Source: Bradyrhizobium tropiciagri
GTDB taxonomy: Bacteria; Pseudomonadota; Alphaproteobacteria; Rhizobiales; Xanthobacteraceae
Reading direction: 5' to 3'
NCBI RefSeq assembly: GCF_001189845.1
Contig: NZ_LFLZ01000040.1
Location: 1-64,000, forward strand
Length of the DNA stretch: 64,000 nt
Shown: positions 8,512 to 16,855 of the stretch, piece after piece
Layout of the letters: every line of letters starts with the position of its first letter
Numbering within the stretch: the first letter of the stretch is position 1
The notes under the pieces: generated by a model
Told to the model about the DNA's origin: nothing
What the model saw: only the letters and a program-made list of their open reading frames with translations
Database searches by the model: none
Program-made: the position numbers and the translations under genes

Positions 8512-9915
8512 TTATTGGCTGTTTCGCCGGAACATCGAGGAGATCGTCGCGGGCTCCGGCTTCTTTTCCGCGGCGGCCGGTTGTGGCGGAGCGATGGTGG
8601 TGCGCTTCGGCGCCAGCCGCCGGTGCGGCTGCGCCGGCCTGGCTGCGGCGGGCGGCTCGTTCACGGCCAGCCGCTGGCCGTCATAGATCGCCGTCTCGCA
8701 GGTCCGCTGCACCAGGCTGAAACTGGCGCAGATCCTGGCGGCGGTGCCGGCGTCGTTCAGCGGTCCGGCGACCAGGCGCAGCTGCATGCCGAGCCCGTTG
8801 CTGTTTTCCTTGATGACGATGATCGGCCGCAGCGCGGCCAGCGGCGCGTTGGCCTTCGACTTCAGCAGGCCGCGCCACAGCGCGCGCAGTCCATTGACCG
8901 AATTCGCGGTGCCGAGGTCGACGCCGAACTCGGTGCGGTGGATCTGCGCCTTCGGCGCATCGTCTTCAACATCGGAGTCCGGATCCGGCGTGATCACCAG
9001 CGGAGGGATCGGCGCGGCGTTGACGTCGTTGGCGGTCGGCGGCTTGACCGCTTCGCTTGCTTTGCTCGTCGCGGGTTCGAACGATGCCAGCAGCGGCTTC
9101 TCGGCAGGCTTGTCCGCTACCGGTGCGGCCGTTTTCGTATCCTCGGCACTGGCTGCGGCGGCCGCGGCGCTCATCGGACTGGCAACGGATGGCGCGTTGG
9201 GTGAAGCCGGCAGCGGATTGTCGGATGCCGACGGCTTCTCAACGGCAGCCTGTTGCCTGGTCATGGCGGGTGCCGGCTTCTTGTCGGCCACCACGGGCTT
9301 TTCGGCCGCAACTACCGGTTTCTCGATCGGTGCCGAGACCTTGCTGTCGGCGGATGCCGGCACCTTGTCGGTCACGACCGGCTTGTCCGATGCTGCCGGC
9401 GGCGCGGTTGCGACCGCGGCAACGGCTGGTGCCGAACTGGCGGAGGCTGGCGGCGTGCCGGGCGCGACTGCCGATGGTGCTGGCGCCGGCACGAGTGCTG
9501 CCGGTTGCTTGGCGATCGTGCCGGTCACGGAGTCGAGCCCCTGTTCCAGCGTGGTCATACGCGAATAGAGCCGGTCGCGGTCGCCGTTCAGCGTATCGAT
9601 CGCGGAAGCGAGCCGGCGCGTCTCGTTGTGGCTTTCCTTGGCCAGTGTCTGCAATTGCTGAGCCTGGCGCGCGATATCTGATGCTGCGACCAGGTCGCGC
9701 CGCATTGTCAGCGCCGACTGGTTGGCCATCACGGCGACTGCGACGGCGCCGACTGCAGCCACGCCCCACGAGCCGAGCCGCCACAGCATGCGGCGATCGA
9801 AAACATCCTCCTCGGCCAAAAAGCCGGAGGTGCTCTCGGTGTCGAAATCCGCCGCCAGATTGTCGCGATCTTTGGCCAAAGCCCGCTTGGCCCTCCTCAA
9901 GGCCCGCCGAATCAC
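8512..9915 (-). CDS. Membrane-anchored Ala/Pro-rich protein with SPOR-like C-terminus, about 467 aa
   Basis: The start is taken as the GTG at 9915 (VIRRALRRAKRALAKD). The frame continues upstream but only as antisense of glmU. A basic, charged cytoplasmic N-terminus of about 50 residues is followed by one TM (WGVAAVGAVAVAVMANQSA), a short coiled-coil-like stretch with heptad Gln/Leu, and about 220 residues of Ala/Pro/Lys-rich low-complexity linker. The globular C-terminus (LRPIIVIKENSNGLGMQLR, VAGPLNDAGTAARICASFS) resembles a SPOR/peptidoglycan-binding fold. The family match is by eye, so SPOR is tentative. It is divergent from glmU; a role at the cell wall is inferred. Confidence 0.7.
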   Translation of the reverse strand: MIRRALRRAKRALAKDRDNLAADFDTESTSGFLAEEDVFDRRMLWRLGSWGVAAVGAVAVAVMANQSALTMRRDLVAASDIARQAQQLQTLAKESHNETRRLASAIDTLNGDRDRLYSRMTTLEQGLDSVTGTIAKQPAALVPAPAPSAVAPGTPPASASSAPAVAAVATAPPAASDKPVVTDKVPASADSKVSAPIEKPVVAAEKPVVADKKPAPAMTRQQAAVEKPSASDNPLPASPNAPSVASPMSAAAAAASAEDTKTAAPVADKPAEKPLLASFEPATSKASEAVKPPTANDVNAAPIPPLVITPDPDSDVEDDAPKAQIHRTEFGVDLGTANSVNGLRALWRGLLKSKANAPLAALRPIIVIKENSNGLGMQLRLVAGPLNDAGTAARICASFSLVQRTCETAIYDGQRLAVNEPPAAARPAQPHRRLAPKRTTIAPPQPAAAEKKPEPATISSMFRRNSQ

Positions 9916-10063
9916 GAGGCAAAGATTAACAGGAAATGGACCGGGAACTTGAATCCGGAGGACCGTGAGGGCGAAACGGTTTCTTCTGCCGGGGAAAACA
10001 ATTAAAGACGGCCTCGAACGAGGCGTTGCGCAGCGAGCTGCGCGAGACATCGGGGATTTTCGA

Positions 10064-11422
10064 ATGACTGCGCGAACGAGCCTGACAGTGGTGCTTGCGG
10101 CCGGCGAAGGCACGCGGATGCGCTCGTCGCTGCCGAAAGTGCTGCACCCCGTGGCCGGGCAGGCGCTGCTGGCGCATGTGCTCAATGCCGCCGCCTCCGG
10201 CGAGGGCTCGCGACTGGCGGTCGTGATCGGCCCCGACCACGAGGCGGTCGCCGCCGAGGCCCGCCGGGTGCGGCCCGACGCGCAGACCTTCGTGCAGCGC
10301 GAGCGGCTCGGCACGGCACATGCGGTGCTTGCGACGCGCGAGGCGATCGCCCGCGGCACCGACGACCTGCTGGTCGCGTTCGGCGACACGCCGCTGATCT
10401 CGGCCGTGACCTTTGCGCGCCTGCGTGCGCCGCTGCGCGACGGTGCGACGCTTGCGGTGCTCGGCTTTAAGGCCGCCGACCCGACCGGCTACGGCCGGCT
10501 GGTGGTCGAGAACGGCAAGCTCGTTGCGATCCGCGAGCAGGCCGACGCCAGCCCCGAAGAGCGCAAGATCACGCTGTGCAATGCCGGTGTGATGGCGTTC
10601 GACGGCAGGAAGGCACTCGCGATCATCGAGAAGATCGGCAATGCCAACACCAAGGGCGAATATTACCTCACCGATGCCGTCGGCATCGTCAGGGAATTGG
10701 GACTGGAGGCGGTCGTGATCGAAACCAGCGAAGACGAAGTGCGCGGCATCAACACCAAGGCGCAGCTCGCCGAGGCGGAGGCCGTGATGCAGGCGCGGCT
10801 GCGCAAGCAGGCGCTCGAGGCCGGCGTGACCCTGATCGCGCCGGACACCGTCCATCTCGCGGCCGACACCAAGTTCGGCAAGGACGTCACGATCGAGCCT
10901 TTCGTGGTGATCGGACCGGGCGTCTCGATCGACGACGGCGCCGTGATCCATTCCTTCTCGCACATCGTCGAGGCGAAGGTCGGCAAGAAGGTGTCGGTCG
11001 GCCCCTATGCGCGGCTGCGGCCGGGCACCTCGCTCGGCGACGGCGCGCGGATCGGCAATTTCGTCGAGACCAAGGCCGCCGTGCTCGAGGCCGGCGTCAA
11101 GGTCAACCATCTCTCCTATGTCGGCGACGCCCATGTCGGCGCCAATTCCAACCTCGGCGCCGGCACCATCACCTGCAACTATGACGGCTTCCTCAAGCAC
11201 AAGACGCTGATCGGCGAGGGCGCCTTCGTCGGAACCAATTCGTCGCTGGTGGCGCCGGTCACGATCGGCAAGGGCGCCTATATCGGCTCGGGCTCCGTCA
11301 TCACCAAGGACGTCCCCGACGACGCCATGGCGCTCGAGCGCAGCGAGCAGTCGATCCGCGAAGGCGGCGCCGCACGCTACCGCGCGGCGAAAATGAAAGA
11401 GAAGGCGGCGAAGGGGAAGTAG
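10064..11422 (+). CDS. glmU: Bifunctional GlmU (GlcN-1-P acetyltransferase / GlcNAc-1-P uridyltransferase), 452 aa
   Basis: Makes UDP-GlcNAc for peptidoglycan and lipid A in the cytoplasm. The N-terminal nucleotidyltransferase has LAAGEGTRMRSSLPKVLH (about residues 11-28). The C-terminal left-handed beta-helix has hexapeptide repeats and acetyltransferase signatures (RLRPGTSLGDGARIGNFVE, KVNHLSYVGDAHVG, GTITCNYDG). Length is normal for the family. The start at 10064 aligns the N-terminal motif; an in-frame GTG at 9965 would add 33 unlikely residues. glmS, the enzyme two steps earlier, lies 8 kb downstream on the same strand. Confidence 0.97.
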   Translation: MTARTSLTVVLAAGEGTRMRSSLPKVLHPVAGQALLAHVLNAAASGEGSRLAVVIGPDHEAVAAEARRVRPDAQTFVQRERLGTAHAVLATREAIARGTDDLLVAFGDTPLISAVTFARLRAPLRDGATLAVLGFKAADPTGYGRLVVENGKLVAIREQADASPEERKITLCNAGVMAFDGRKALAIIEKIGNANTKGEYYLTDAVGIVRELGLEAVVIETSEDEVRGINTKAQLAEAEAVMQARLRKQALEAGVTLIAPDTVHLAADTKFGKDVTIEPFVVIGPGVSIDDGAVIHSFSHIVEAKVGKKVSVGPYARLRPGTSLGDGARIGNFVETKAAVLEAGVKVNHLSYVGDAHVGANSNLGAGTITCNYDGFLKHKTLIGEGAFVGTNSSLVAPVTIGKGAYIGSGSVITKDVPDDAMALERSEQSIREGGAARYRAAKMKEKAAKGK

Positions 11423-11520
11423 CGCGAGAGCGAGCCGGCCAATCTGTGCTTGGAGACGGCCGCTTCGCGGTCTCGTCAACATGACGGCGATGGGTGTGAG
11501 CCCGCGATCTCTCCAATCGT

Positions 11521-11637
11521 CGTCCTGGCGAAAGCCAGGACCCATAACCACCGCATTTGGTGATGAGCGGGATCGTGGCCCCAGCGTCGCGCAACAATTG
11601 AGATTTGGGGTAATGGGTCCTGGCTTTCGCCAGGACG
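11521..11637. repeat. Palindromic intergenic repeat with 25-bp perfect arms
   Basis: The gap between glmU and the actP-like locus (11423-11735) holds no gene. It contains a perfect 25-bp inverted repeat at 11521-11545 and 11613-11637, separated by 67 bases. Each arm is itself a hairpin, CCTGGC-GAAA-GCCAGG at 11524-11539 and its mirror. This CCTGGCGAAAGCCAGG element is of the dispersed palindromic type seen in Bradyrhizobium intergenic DNA. Confidence 0.85.
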
Positions 11638-11735
11638 ACACTGAGGGTATGGCGCGGCTCGTGAGTCATACGCCCGCATTCTCGCGACACATTCTCCGAG
11701 CCTTGCGTTAGGGCAGTCGCCCTGTACGCCGCGGT

Positions 11736-13316
11736 TCAGGCCGCGCTCTTCGCCCGGGCGGACTCGCTGGTGGTCGGCTGGACCGGTCCGAGCAGGATGC
11801 GCCGCTGCATCTCGTCGAAGGCGAGATTTGCGTTCTTCTCCCGGGTGACCAGCGACAGCAGGATCGCGACCGCAAAGGAGAGCGGCATGCTGATGATCGC
11901 CGGATTGCGCAGCGACACGAACCACCATTGGTGCTCGATCGCGGCCAGCGGCTTGCCGAGAATGTCGACCTGGATGGTGGGCGACAGATAGATCAGCACC
12001 AGCGAGCTCAGCGTGCCGACGAGGATGCTCGCCACCGCCGCGGGCGCGTGAAGCGGCGCCAGGTGATCGAGAGCACGAGCGAGGGGAAGTTCGCGGCGCA
12101 GGCGATCGAGAACGCGAGGCCCGCCATGAAGGCGACGTTCTGGCCTTCGAAGGCAATGCCAAGCATGATGGCGAACATGGAAATCACGACGGTTGCGACG
12201 CGCGCGACCTTGAGCTGCTCGGCCTCGGAAGCGGCGCCGCTCCGGATCACATTGGTCCAGACGTCGTGACAAAGCGTGGCGACGCCCGACAGCGTCAGCC
12301 CTGCGACGACGGCGAGCATGGTCGCGAACGCGACCGCGCAGATGAAGCCGAAGAACGCGTTGCCGCCGACGGTGAGCGCGAGCAGGGGCGCGGCCATGTT
12401 GCCGCCACCGCCGGCCTTGGCCACCGCGTCGGCGCCGACCAGGACCATGGCGCCAAAGCCGATGATGAAGACCATGAGATGAAACACGCCGATCAGCCGG
12501 TGGCATAGAGGATCGACAGCCGCGCGCCTTGGCATCCTTCACCGTATAGGCCCGCATCAGCACGTGCGGCATCGCGGCGGTCCCGAACATCAGGCCGAGC
12601 CCGAGCGAGATGGCATCCCATTGGCCCGAGACCACCTTCGATCCCGGCTGCAGCACCTTGGTGCCGTATTTCTCGGACGCCGCGGCGAACAGCTTCAGCG
12701 GGTTCATGTCGAAATGGGTCAACACCAGGAAGGCGAGCAGGATGCCGCCGCCCATCAGCAGCGCAGCCTTCACCACCTGCACCCAGGTCGTCGCCAGCAT
12801 GCCGCCGAACAGGACGTAGACCAGCATCACGCTGCCGACCACGACGACCGACCAGGTGTAGGGCAGGCCGAACAGCAGCTTGATCAGCGATCCCGTCGCG
12901 ACCATCTGGGCGATCAGGTAGAACAGGATCACGGCCAGCGTTCCGACGGCGCCGGCGACGCGCACTGGGCGCTGGCGCAGGCGATAGGCCACGACGTCGG
13001 CGAAGGTGAAACGGCCGACGTTACGCAGCGGTTCGACGATCAGGAACAGGATGATCGGCCAGCCGACCAGCCACCCGATCGAATAGATCATGCCGTCGAA
13101 GCCGTTCGAGGTGACGATCCCCGCGATGCCGAGCAGGGCGGCGGCGCTCAGGAAATCCCCCGCAAGCGCCCAGCCGTTCTGCCACGGCGTGACCTGGCCG
13201 CCGGCGGCAAAGAAATGCTCGGTGGTGCGCGTGCGCCGCGCGGCCCAATAGGTGATCCCCAGCGTCAACGCCATGAAGGCGAAGAAGAACCCGATCGAAA
13301 GCGTGCTGCTGCCCAT
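11736..13316 (-). pseudogene. actP: Cation/acetate symporter (ActP-like, SSS family), broken by three 1-base slips
   Basis: Sodium:solute symporter in the arrangement DUF485 protein then ActP, known from acetate/pyruvate uptake loci. The N-terminal half (from MGSSTLSIGFFFAFMALTLG at 13316) and the C-terminal about 95 residues (VASILVGTLSSLVLIYLSP onward) are in one frame. The middle is not: RLSILYATG (about 12500-12525) is in a second frame and IGVFHLMVFIIGFGAM through SLVLSITWRRFTRP (about 12045-12500) in a third. Each junction, near 12525, 12497 and 12042, needs one extra base. The continuous frame through the middle is Arg-rich nonsense. It is either a decayed gene or local sequence error; neighbours are intact. 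Confidence 0.85.
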
Positions 13317-13330
13317 CTTTGCCTGCCCCG

Positions 13331-13633
13331 TTAGCGAAGGTCGCGGATGCCGGCATCGAGCACCCGGTTCGCCCACAGCACATAGACCAGGCAGAGCACG
13401 AACGAGGAGATGATGACGAGCGGACCGAGCACGATGCAAAGCGACAGGCCCGGCATCAGGATGGTGCCGAGCAGCGGCTTGTCGAACGCGAATAGCGCCA
13501 TGAAACCGAAATAGATCACGATCATTGTAACGCTGAGAACGAGCGCGACGGTCAGCCGCGTCTTGGCCAGCTTCCTGGCCAATGCGACGCCGTTCGGCGC
13601 CAGACCGGCATTGCCGGGAATAACCCTGTCCAT
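13331..13633 (-). CDS. DUF485 (YjcH-like) membrane protein, 100 aa
   Basis: Small inner-membrane protein with two TM helices (about 28-50 and 63-90; VALVLSVTMIVIYFGFMALF and SLCIVLGPLVIISSFVLCLV). The ALARKLAKTRL pattern before the first helix is typical of YjcH-family proteins encoded directly upstream of ActP symporters. Only 14 bases separate it from the symporter start, so they form one transcript. Its exact role beside ActP is unknown. It is intact although its partner is frame-broken here. Confidence 0.9.
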   Translation of the reverse strand: MDRVIPGNAGLAPNGVALARKLAKTRLTVALVLSVTMIVIYFGFMALFAFDKPLLGTILMPGLSLCIVLGPLVIISSFVLCLVYVLWANRVLDAGIRDLR

Positions 13634-13710
13634 ATCGGCCCCTTAAGACTTAAGCGCGCTTTGCCTTGCGCCAATCGGACGAGCTTCAGCCGGGCCCCGA
13701 CGGAAGGGAA

Positions 13711-14661
13711 TTATGGATTTTTGCAATCTGCTGTGCGCGGCTGCGGCACGGCATCGGCCAGGGTGACCTGCATGTCGGGGTCCTGCTTCAGGGTATTTTT
13801 CAGAAAGGCGCGGACGGCGCGGATGCGCGGGGCAAATTGCAGGTCGCTGTGGACGTTGAGCCAGACCTCGCGAACGGTGCCGGCGAGGGCGGGCAGCACC
13901 GGGATCAGGTCGGGCCGCTCCCTGGTGGCAAAACTCGGCAGCATCACGATGCCGAGGCCGCCCGCCGCGGCGTTCATCTGCGCGATCATGCTGTTGGAGT
14001 GGAAGGCGATCTTCGGCTCCTCGATGACGTCGGCGAGCCAGCGCACCGAATCGACCTGGAGCAAGTCCTCTATATAGGACACGAACCAATGATCCCCGAG
14101 GTCGCGCAGGGTTTTGGGCACGCCGTGATTGTCGAGATAGTCCTGGCTCGCGAATAGGCCGAGCCGAAACTTGCCGATACGCTCCGAGATCAGGCCCGGC
14201 CCGGGTGGCCGGAAGAAGGACACGAACAGATCAGCTTCACGCTTATGGACATAGACCGTCTGGGCTGACGTGACGAGTTCGACGGAGAGTCGCGGCGCCG
14301 TGCGCCGCAGTTTGGCAAACCGCTGCGCCAGATAGAGCGAGGCGATCCCCTCCATGGTCGCGAGGCGCACGGTCCCGGCGAGCTCCTGGGTGTCGCTGGC
14401 GCTGGCCTCCTCGCGAATGGCGATCACAGCGCTTTCGACCCGCTCGGCGTGACGCAACAGCCGCTCGCCAACTTCGTTGAGCTTGAGCCCGGTGCGGTGG
14501 CGTTCGAACACCGCGATCCCGAGCGAGGCTTCCATCTGCGCGATGCGCCGGCTGACGGTGGAGTGGTCCAGCCGCAGCCGCTTTGCTGTTTGGCTCAGAT
14601 TCCCGGCGCGCGCGGCACAGAGGAATACCCGCAGATCGTCCCAGTTGATCGTATCGAACAT
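13711..14661 (-). CDS. LysR-family transcriptional regulator, 316 aa
   Basis: N-terminal winged helix-turn-helix (about residues 5-65; NWDDLRVFLCAARAGNLSQT, LDHSTVSRRIAQMEASLGI) and a periplasmic-binding-protein-like effector domain (about 90-300). The start at 14661 follows GGAGG. It is divergent from the nitrilase gene across 160 bases, the classic LysR layout, so it may control the nitrilase in response to a substrate. It may also affect the downstream DUF485-symporter pair, which is on the same strand. The effector is not predictable from sequence. Confidence 0.9.
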   Translation of the reverse strand: MFDTINWDDLRVFLCAARAGNLSQTAKRLRLDHSTVSRRIAQMEASLGIAVFERHRTGLKLNEVGERLLRHAERVESAVIAIREEASASDTQELAGTVRLATMEGIASLYLAQRFAKLRRTAPRLSVELVTSAQTVYVHKREADLFVSFFRPPGPGLISERIGKFRLGLFASQDYLDNHGVPKTLRDLGDHWFVSYIEDLLQVDSVRWLADVIEEPKIAFHSNSMIAQMNAAAGGLGIVMLPSFATRERPDLIPVLPALAGTVREVWLNVHSDLQFAPRIRAVRAFLKNTLKQDPDMQVTLADAVPQPRTADCKNP

Positions 14662-14821
14662 GACCTGCCTCCGGATTGCGGCCGTCGTCAGCAAAGCAAT
14701 TCCCGTTCCAACGCGCGGCGGCTCCGATCCTTCGCAACCGACCTTGCGACAATTCCCATGCATGCCGGCGAGGCAAGGATGATACCGCTTCGCTCCCCCA
14801 ATCCTAGCCGGGATTTTTCAT

Positions 14822-15871
14822 ATGCTTCCGCGCTTCAAGGCTGCTGCCGTCCACGCCTCGCCGGTGTTCCTCGACAGTCAGGCGACCACCGAGAAGGCGA
14901 TCTCCATCATGCGCGAGGCGGCCAGGGCCGGCGCCGAGCTGATCGCGTTTCCGGAAACCTATATTCCCGCCTTTCCGGTCTGGGCGGCGCTGTGGCCTCC
15001 GATCGACAATCACGACCTGTTCGTGCGCATGGCCGAGCAATCCGTGCTGGTGGACGGGCCGGAAGTGGCGCGGCTTTGCGCCGAGGCGCGCGCCCTCGGC
15101 GTCACCTTCTCGATCGGCATCAGCGAGCGCTCGGCCGTCAGCGTTGGGGGGCTGTGGAATTCGAACCTGTTGATCGGCGAGACGGGCGAAATTCTGGTCC
15201 ATCACCGCAAGCTGGTTCCGACATTCTACGAGAAGCTGGTGTGGTCATCGGGGGATGGAGCGGGCCTTTTGGTCGCACAGACACCGCAGGGCCGCATCGG
15301 CGGGTTGATCTGCGGCGAGAACACCAATCCATTGGCCCGCTTCGCGCTGATGGCGCAGGGCGAACAGGTGCACATCTCGAGCTGGCCGCCGATGTGGCCG
15401 ACCCGACGCCCGGCCGGCGGCGGCAATTTCGACAACGTCGCCGCCAATCGCATCCGGGCCAGCGCCCACTGCTTCGAAGCCAAGGTGTTCGGGATCGTCA
15501 CCGCCGGCTACATGGATGAGCCGATGCGCGCCTTCCTCATCGAACGCGACAGAGCCATCGCCGACGTGATCGACCGTACGCCACGTGCGGCGAGCTTCTT
15601 CGTCGATCCGACGGGGGTCGTGTTTGGCGATGAATTGCAGGATCAGGAGGGGATCGCCTACGCCGAGATCGATCTCGATCGTTGCGTCGAGCCGAAACAG
15701 TTTCACGACGTGGTCGGTTACTACAACCGCTTCGACATTTTTGGCGTGACGGTCGACCGCAGCCGGCTGACCCCGGCACGATTTCGCGATGAACAACAGC
15801 CAGGAGCGGAAGCGCAGGCGATCCTGTCCGTCGATGCCGACGCCGGATCGAACGGGCAGAGGATCGGTTAG
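14822..15871 (+). CDS. Nitrilase / carbon-nitrogen hydrolase, 349 aa
   Basis: Hydrolyses a nitrile to carboxylate and ammonia. The Glu-Lys-Cys triad is visible: Glu45 in FPETYIPAFP, Lys130 in HHRKLVPTFYEK, and Cys164 in GGLICGENTNPLARF. The form CGENTNPLAR and the 349-residue length point to a true nitrilase branch (aliphatic or arylacetonitrilase) rather than an amidase or carbamoylase. It is cytoplasmic and single-domain. It is divergent from the LysR gene, its likely regulator. Substrate cannot be told from sequence. Confidence 0.92.
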   Translation: MLPRFKAAAVHASPVFLDSQATTEKAISIMREAARAGAELIAFPETYIPAFPVWAALWPPIDNHDLFVRMAEQSVLVDGPEVARLCAEARALGVTFSIGISERSAVSVGGLWNSNLLIGETGEILVHHRKLVPTFYEKLVWSSGDGAGLLVAQTPQGRIGGLICGENTNPLARFALMAQGEQVHISSWPPMWPTRRPAGGGNFDNVAANRIRASAHCFEAKVFGIVTAGYMDEPMRAFLIERDRAIADVIDRTPRAASFFVDPTGVVFGDELQDQEGIAYAEIDLDRCVEPKQFHDVVGYYNRFDIFGVTVDRSRLTPARFRDEQQPGAEAQAILSVDADAGSNGQRIG

Positions 15872-15958
15872 CCCTCGATCCAGTCCTGTTGCCAACGCGC
15901 GCATGTCTGACTACGCTTTACCGGAGGTAGGACCCCAAGCGCTCTCGGCCGGACGCTC

Positions 15959-16753
15959 ATGCCCAAATTCCTTCGCATCGGAGTCCATCAGTCGAACGTC
16001 TCCGGATACACGTCGAAGGCATGGTGCATTCGGCGGACTGGCTCGACGGTGTTCCTGAAGTGGGGCGCCGTGGAGGTCCAGGGTGCCGGAAGCGGGCGAA
16101 AGGTCTACTGGACGTTCCCTCCGCAGGAAAAGACCATTCGCTGCCGTACGGTGCAGCGTGCCCAGGATTACACCAAGGCGGCCGTCGCACGGCGGCGCAG
16201 CCATCGCTATGAACCGCTGACAGGAAATATCGCGAACCGGCGCCGAACCGCCGATCGAGGCTCGGAGCTCAAGCAGGCGCTCGCCACGATCCTGTTCGTC
16301 GATATCGTTCGATCCACCGAGAAAGCCGCCCGGCTCGGCGATTCGCGCTGGGCGACGGTGATGAACCACTATTATGCCGCCGTCCGCAGGGAGCTGAAGG
16401 CCCTGCGCGGCAAGGAAGTGGTGACGACCGGGGATGGCGTGCTGGCGACATTCGGCAAGCCGGCGGCCGGGATCCGTTGCGCGACCGCGATCCGCGAGGC
16501 CGTGCGCACGCTGGGGCTTGAGATCAGGATTGGGCTGCACGCGGGGGAGTACAAGGTGAGCGGGGCGGAGGTCATCGGTCTCGCGTTTCACATCGGCGCG
16601 CGCGTCGCGGCGAAGGCGCGGGCCGGCGAGGTGCTGGTCTCGAGCGCGGTCAAGGACCTGATGCTGGAGTCCGAAATCCGCTTCAAGGACCGCGGCGCAC
16701 ATCAGCTCAAGGGCGTGCCGGAGCGCTGGCGGCTGTACCGGGTCGAACATTAG
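15959..16753 (+). CDS. Class III adenylate/guanylate cyclase with WGR-like N-terminus, 264 aa
   Basis: The C-terminal half (about residues 105-262) is a class III nucleotidyl cyclase catalytic domain. It has metal-binding Asp115 in ILFVDIVRST and Asp159 in VVTTGDGVLATF, the RIGLHAGEY strand, and the HIGARVAAKARAGEVLVSS segment. The N-terminal about 85 residues are unusual: AWCIRRTGSTVFLKWGAVEV, then RKVYWTFPPQEKTIRC and RRRSHRYEPL, a pattern like a WGR domain. Cytoplasmic, no TM. The cyclase assignment is firm; WGR is by eye. An ATG at 15959 is used; the best GGAGG is about 32 bases upstream, too far, so the start is uncertain. Confidence 0.85.
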   Translation: MPKFLRIGVHQSNVSGYTSKAWCIRRTGSTVFLKWGAVEVQGAGSGRKVYWTFPPQEKTIRCRTVQRAQDYTKAAVARRRSHRYEPLTGNIANRRRTADRGSELKQALATILFVDIVRSTEKAARLGDSRWATVMNHYYAAVRRELKALRGKEVVTTGDGVLATFGKPAAGIRCATAIREAVRTLGLEIRIGLHAGEYKVSGAEVIGLAFHIGARVAAKARAGEVLVSSAVKDLMLESEIRFKDRGAHQLKGVPERWRLYRVEH

Positions 16754-16776
16754 GGCGCCGGAGCGACGCGTGCTCT

Positions 16777-16842
16777 CGTCATTCCGGGGCGCGCCTGTTG
16801 GCGCGAGCCCCCAGGTGCGCAAATGCGCACCGGGGAATGACG
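16777..16842. repeat. Imperfect palindromic repeat (CGTCATTCCGGGG type)
   Basis: A 66-bp element opening CGTCATTCCGGGGCGCGC and closing with CCGGGGAATGACG, so the ends form an inverted repeat. It sits in the 102-base gap between two convergent stop codons, where such elements commonly lie and can fold as bidirectional stem-loops. Confidence 0.75.
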
Positions 16843-16855
16843 CTGGAGATTACGC

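Noticed and set aside
11736..13439. A single continuous 567-codon frame read as an intact symporter
   Set aside because: The middle third is Arg-rich and unlike any transporter. The true transporter sequence is found in the two other frames, so the gene is frame-broken.
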